15,558 bases of DNA. It comes from Candidatus Nitrosopolaris rasttigaisensis (GTDB lineage Archaea; Thermoproteota; Nitrososphaeria; Nitrososphaerales; Nitrososphaeraceae). The notes beneath the pieces are model-generated. The model saw only the letters and a program-made list of their open reading frames with translations, was not told the origin of the DNA and made no database searches. Shown here in pieces: positions 13,205 to 15,558 of the stretch (positions within the stretch are counted from its first letter, which is position 1; each line of letters begins with the position of its first letter). The translations under genes and the position numbers were made by a program. Location: NCBI GenBank assembly GCA_933226995.1, contig CAKOFP010000085.1:1-15558 (forward strand). Reading direction: 5' to 3'.

Positions 13205-13735
13205 ATGAATCACGAAGTAAATACCAAGACATTATATGCCATTATTGCCTTTGCCATTTCCATTTTTACCGTATGCCCATTCTTGGGAGCAGCAGCGAAG
13301 GCATTATCTCCTACATTTGTTATTAATGTGTTCTATCATGATGTATCTTTCGTAAACAGTCGTGTCAGTCCTTTAGCTTTACACACTCAACCACTCGTTG
13401 TTCATATAGGCAATGTTTTTAAGATACATGCAATAATCCTAAATAATTCCCCGGCCACAATCAGTTTCATTTCTGGACCGTGTGATTCTCCATTATCCTC
13501 AACATTCGATAAAAACGTAGTTGTGAAACATGGTGTACGCTGTTTTCTAGGAGCAGCAGTACATTTAGTTAAGTTGAGGCCAGGAGAAACAGGACAAGTA
13601 ATTGGACCCGGCATAGGAACAACGTATCAAGCGGCAGCACCTGGGATGACTGTAACCACTGTAACATTCCATTATCAATCAGATAATGGGGCTAGTGCTA
13701 GCGTTACGAGGTCTTTTGAATTTAACATAGTATGA
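13205..13735 (+). CDS. Predicted exported protein, beta-sandwich-like, 176 residues
   Basis: The N-terminus looks like a Sec signal: a short polar stretch with Lys8, a hydrophobic core (about residues 10-27) and small residues GAAAKA before a likely cleavage near 33/34. The mature part (about 143 residues) is dominated by alternating hydrophobic/polar beta-strand patterns and turn motifs such as LNNSPATISF, LRPGETGQV and FHYQSDNGA, reminiscent of Ig-like or BsuPI-type extracellular sandwiches. Cys93 and Cys113 are the only mature cysteines and could form one disulfide. No lipobox, sortase-like signal or C-terminal anchor is seen, so release or non-covalent attachment to the S-layer is plausible. 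There is no partner gene in an operon. The family is not recognised beyond this fold-level impression, and the function is unknown. Confidence 0.72.
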   Translation: MNHEVNTKTLYAIIAFAISIFTVCPFLGAAAKALSPTFVINVFYHDVSFVNSRVSPLALHTQPLVVHIGNVFKIHAIILNNSPATISFISGPCDSPLSSTFDKNVVVKHGVRCFLGAAVHLVKLRPGETGQVIGPGIGTTYQAAAPGMTVTTVTFHYQSDNGASASVTRSFEFNIV

Positions 13736-13884
13736 TCCATGAGAGAATGCTGAGCGAGTGATATTTATTGAGGAAATTAGAAGAAAAGAATAATCGTTTA
13801 AAGACGTTCCGGGCAATGAGTGTAAATTAAATTATGTGCGAGCCTTTGTTGATAAATCGGACTCGATTTCACTAGTAAAATAAA

Positions 13885-14268
13885 ATGAATAAGAGAGTTC
13901 TGATAATAGATGATGAGCCTGACATCATTCTAACATTGAGGATGGCTTTAGAACAAAATGGCTTTAGAACAGATTCCTATAGCGACTCAATACTGGCGTA
14001 TAAGAATTTTAGAGCTGGCGTATATGATCTCGTGCTGCTTGATATAAAGATGCCAAATGTGGATGGATTTCAGTTATATCAGAAAATAAAAAGGACAGAC
14101 AGTAGAGTTAAAATTTGCTTTTTGACTGCCAGCGAATTCTATGATGAGGAAATTAGAAAAGAACAAGGATTTGACGGATTTAACAAGGAATTATTCCTCA
14201 GAAAGCCCGTAGAAATTACTTGCTTGATTGACACGATAAGACCACTTATGGACCTCACGTTCAATTGA
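13885..14268 (+). CDS. Stand-alone response-regulator receiver domain (CheY-like)
   Basis: A single receiver domain of 127 residues with no output domain. The acidic pocket is Asp9 and Asp10 (LIIDDEP), the phosphoacceptor is Asp53 (LVLLDIKMPNVDG), the switch threonine is Thr81 (FLTAS) and the invariant lysine with its cis-proline is Lys107-Pro108 (RKPV). All key residues are intact, so it should accept phosphate from a histidine kinase; none is encoded in the window. It probably works by protein-protein contact, possibly with the winged-helix protein encoded 95 bp downstream. A TATA-like TTGATAAATC (13849-13858) lies about 30 bp before the ATG and no Shine-Dalgarno is visible, which suggests a short-leader or leaderless transcript. 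Confidence 0.93.
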   Translation: MNKRVLIIDDEPDIILTLRMALEQNGFRTDSYSDSILAYKNFRAGVYDLVLLDIKMPNVDGFQLYQKIKRTDSRVKICFLTASEFYDEEIRKEQGFDGFNKELFLRKPVEITCLIDTIRPLMDLTFN

Positions 14269-14290
14269 GATTTTGGCATAGTAGCGGTAG

Positions 14291-14319
14291 ATAACGTAAT
14301 AGTGTTACCTAAGCGTTAT
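14291..14319. repeat. Nested inverted repeat between the receiver and winged-helix genes
   Basis: ATAACG (14291-14296) is matched by CGTTAT (14314-14319), and inside it GTAA (14296-14299) is matched by TTAC (14305-14308). It lies about 25-50 bp after the receiver stop and 45-70 bp before the next start, a position suitable for an operator or a weak terminator. The arms are short, so chance is possible. Confidence 0.3.
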
Positions 14320-14363
14320 TAATCCTGCAACATAAAGATACTGTATATGGCGATTATTTAAAA

Positions 14364-14840
14364 ATGGTATCCGTATCCGACATTCTGAGTGCAATTTCCG
14401 ATGACAGATCCTTGGTGCTTTTTAATACCATTGCTTTAGCAAGTGGAGATAGTAGCATCCTAATAAGTAGGCTGAATCTTACGCGCAAACAGTATTATTC
14501 AAGATTGTCTGACTTGATAAAAGCTGGTCTCGTAAGAAGGATGAACGGCAAGTATTTTGTTACTTCATTTGGTAAAGTGGTCCATAAAGCTCAAGAATTA
14601 ATTGGAATGGCTGTTCAATACTCTTCGAAGCTCCAGGCAATCGACTCTGTTGAATCGCCGAAATTTCCAGCTGCAGAATTAAGCAAGATCATTGATACTT
14701 TGATAAGCAACAGCGAGATCAAAGAGATATTGGTTAGCCGACAACGCAACAACAACATTCCCGCTGAAAATGAAATTGCCTACAACAAGGAGCTGCTCGT
14801 TCCGGCAACAAAACGCTCAAGTATACAATTCAATACATGA
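14364..14840 (+). CDS. Winged-helix-turn-helix DNA-binding protein (putative transcriptional regulator)
   Basis: 158-residue protein with an N-terminal winged helix (about residues 15-72). Helix 1 is SLVLFNTIALA, followed by SSILISRLNLT and a recognition-helix candidate RKQYYSRLSDLIKAGL; the wing is VRRMNGKYFVTSFGKVV. This pattern is common in small archaeal regulators. Residues 75-115 are helical and may mediate dimer formation. The C-terminal 40 residues are polar (SRQRNNNIPAENE) and probably flexible. No sensor or ligand domain is apparent. A CATAAAGA element (14331-14338) about 29 bp before the ATG could be the TATA box. The upstream receiver gene is a candidate partner, since many Thaumarchaea encode receivers and winged-helix proteins separately, but this pairing is inferred from adjacency only. 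Confidence 0.75.
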   Translation: MVSVSDILSAISDDRSLVLFNTIALASGDSSILISRLNLTRKQYYSRLSDLIKAGLVRRMNGKYFVTSFGKVVHKAQELIGMAVQYSSKLQAIDSVESPKFPAAELSKIIDTLISNSEIKEILVSRQRNNNIPAENEIAYNKELLVPATKRSSIQFNT

Positions 14841-15068
14841 ATAGAGTACACGATCTAAACCAGAACGCAAGATAATATTATGCAACATATGTATGACGTA
14901 GGATTAGAGAGTCATACCCAAATTAATTCTTGATCACGTGCTCTATTATCAAGCGAATATTGTCTCTATATGTGTGGTCAATTATGTATAGATCCTTTTT
15001 TGAATTAAATACGTCGCGCTAAGTACTGATTGAAATTTTTTTAATTGCAACCTAATCAGAATTACCCA

Positions 15069-15371
15069 TCAACAATGCTTGAGGAATTTCCTAGAAAAAA
15101 AATAAGAATTTGATATAGACAAAGTAGGACAACAAACTAAATTCATAAGAAATGTAATCCATCGATAATATACGTACAGTCCATCTACTACCAAAGTTAA
15201 CATCCGACTATGTGGAGGCCTCACACCCCAACGAAGCTCTTCATGTATTTCAGATGTGAGGCTTCCAAGTAGTGCGGTACTTGTAGCAGTCCCAAGATTC
15301 CTGTTACTATTAATCAATGGAGCTAAAATAATAAATACTGCTCCTAAGATGATCCCTGAGCAGTTTTTCAT
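15069..15371 (-). CDS. Doubtful small ORF with signal-like N-terminus, 100 residues
   Basis: The first 20 residues (MKNCSGIILGAVFIILAPLI) look like a signal peptide or membrane anchor, and a TATA-like TTTATTATTA lies about 20-30 bp before the ATG, so the start region looks real. The remainder is unlike a folded protein: it is rich in Cys, Tyr and Phe, matches nothing I recognise, and lies across the 15214-15266 inverted repeat. It may be a short secreted peptide, a decayed gene, or chance. Confidence 0.25.
   Translation of the reverse strand: MKNCSGIILGAVFIILAPLINSNRNLGTATSTALLGSLTSEIHEELRWGVRPPHSRMLTLVVDGLYVYYRWITFLMNLVCCPTLSISNSYFFSRKFLKHC
15214..15266 (+). repeat. 12-bp inverted repeat, possible structured RNA
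   Basis: GGAGGCCTCACA (15214-15225) pairs with TGTGAGGCTTCC (15255-15266) around a 29-nt loop. In a + strand RNA all 12 positions pair, with one G-U; in a - strand RNA that position becomes a C-A mismatch. The GC-rich arms stand out against AT-rich surroundings. No adjacent T run marks it as a plain terminator, so it may be a small RNA or a protein-binding hairpin. Confidence 0.45.
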
Positions 15372-15471
15372 TTCTTTCCAAAAATGAAATTAATAATAAA
15401 TAATTCTTTAAAACATCCTGTTGTCCTAAATTTGATTCAGCACGCACCAGAAGTACTCTAGCATCCATTCA

Positions 15472-15558
15472 TTACAATACACGCGTGTAAATCATCAAGG
15501 TCGAGACGGCCAGAAAGAATAGCCAGATTACAGGATAAAGCCAAAACAAAGACAAAAC
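15472..15558 (-). CDS. C-terminal end of a probable membrane protein, partial
   Basis: Reading inward from the right edge on the minus strand, 28 codons run open to a TAA stop at 15474-15472. The residues are almost all hydrophobic or aromatic (LFWLYPVIWLFFLAVSTLMI) and end in the polar YTRVL, as expected for a last transmembrane helix with a short tail. The start lies outside the window. With only 28 residues the family cannot be named, and a chance open frame is possible. Confidence 0.35.
   Translation of the reverse strand, partial: VLSLFWLYPVIWLFFLAVSTLMIYTRVL
15478..15489. repeat. Perfect 12-bp palindrome
   Basis: TACACGCGTGTA is a perfect palindrome in AT-rich sequence. It overlaps the last codons of the partial minus-strand ORF, so it may be either coding coincidence or a binding site for a dimeric regulator. 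Confidence 0.3.

Larger units (their letters stand above)
14841..15558. other. AT-rich region without a confident complete gene
   Basis: This 718-bp stretch after the winged-helix gene has no ORF with a recognisable domain on either strand. It holds a doubtful small minus-strand ORF (15069-15371), an inverted repeat (15214-15266) and the end of a minus-strand hydrophobic ORF at the right edge (15472-15558). From 14841 to 15068 I see only AT-rich sequence with scattered T runs (such as 14996-15001 and 15036-15041) that could end transcription of the winged-helix gene. Confidence 0.6.

Overview
This window carries most of a complex I (NADH-dehydrogenase-like) operon from an archaeon, followed by a set of small, separately transcribed genes. 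Several features point to an ammonia-oxidising Thaumarchaeon (Nitrososphaeria, probably a soil lineage). The nuo cluster has the subunits C-D-H-I-J-K-M-L-N with no NADH-binding E/F/G module, and nuoM precedes nuoL. One tRNA has an intron at a non-canonical place. TATA boxes sit about 25-35 bp before several starts, one Shine-Dalgarno matches the archaeal anti-SD exactly, and there is an archaeal-type prenyltransferase. This assignment is inferred from layout and sequence; no database search was possible.

Region 1 (1-10135, + strand) is one tight operon: nuoC (open at the left edge), nuoD, nuoH, nuoI, nuoJ, nuoK, nuoM, nuoL and nuoN, with overlaps or gaps of no more than 41 nt. Together these encode the quinone-reducing arm and the membrane proton-pumping arm of an 11-subunit-type complex I; nuoA and nuoB are expected just upstream. 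Four subunits (C, I, M, N) carry Ser/Thr/Pro-rich low-complexity tails or an insertion not found in textbook homologues. NuoD and NuoM also lack residues that are normally central to quinone binding or proton transfer.

Region 2 (10136-11459, mainly - strand) holds a short, divergent polyprenyl diphosphate synthase, convergent to nuoN. Upstream of it lies a tRNA-Glu(UUC) gene interrupted in the D-loop by a 28-nt intron that fits a bulge-helix-bulge fold.

Region 3 (11460-14840, + strand) contains a heme-oxygenase-fold diiron protein whose residue spacing matches the self-sacrificing p-aminobenzoate synthase CADD, an elongator-type tRNA-Met(CAU), an unrecognised 106-residue protein, an exported Ig-like or beta-sandwich protein, a stand-alone response-regulator receiver domain and a winged-helix DNA-binding protein. 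Most of these appear to have their own promoters, several placed for leaderless or nearly leaderless mRNA.

Region 4 (14841-15558) is an AT-rich stretch with a doubtful small ORF, a 12-bp stem with a 29-nt loop that pairs fully only as a + strand RNA, and the apparent C-terminus of a membrane protein entering from the right on the - strand.

No CRISPR array, insertion sequence, integrase or defence gene was seen. The best leads are the CADD-like protein, the tRNA-Glu D-loop intron and the unusual complex I subunits.
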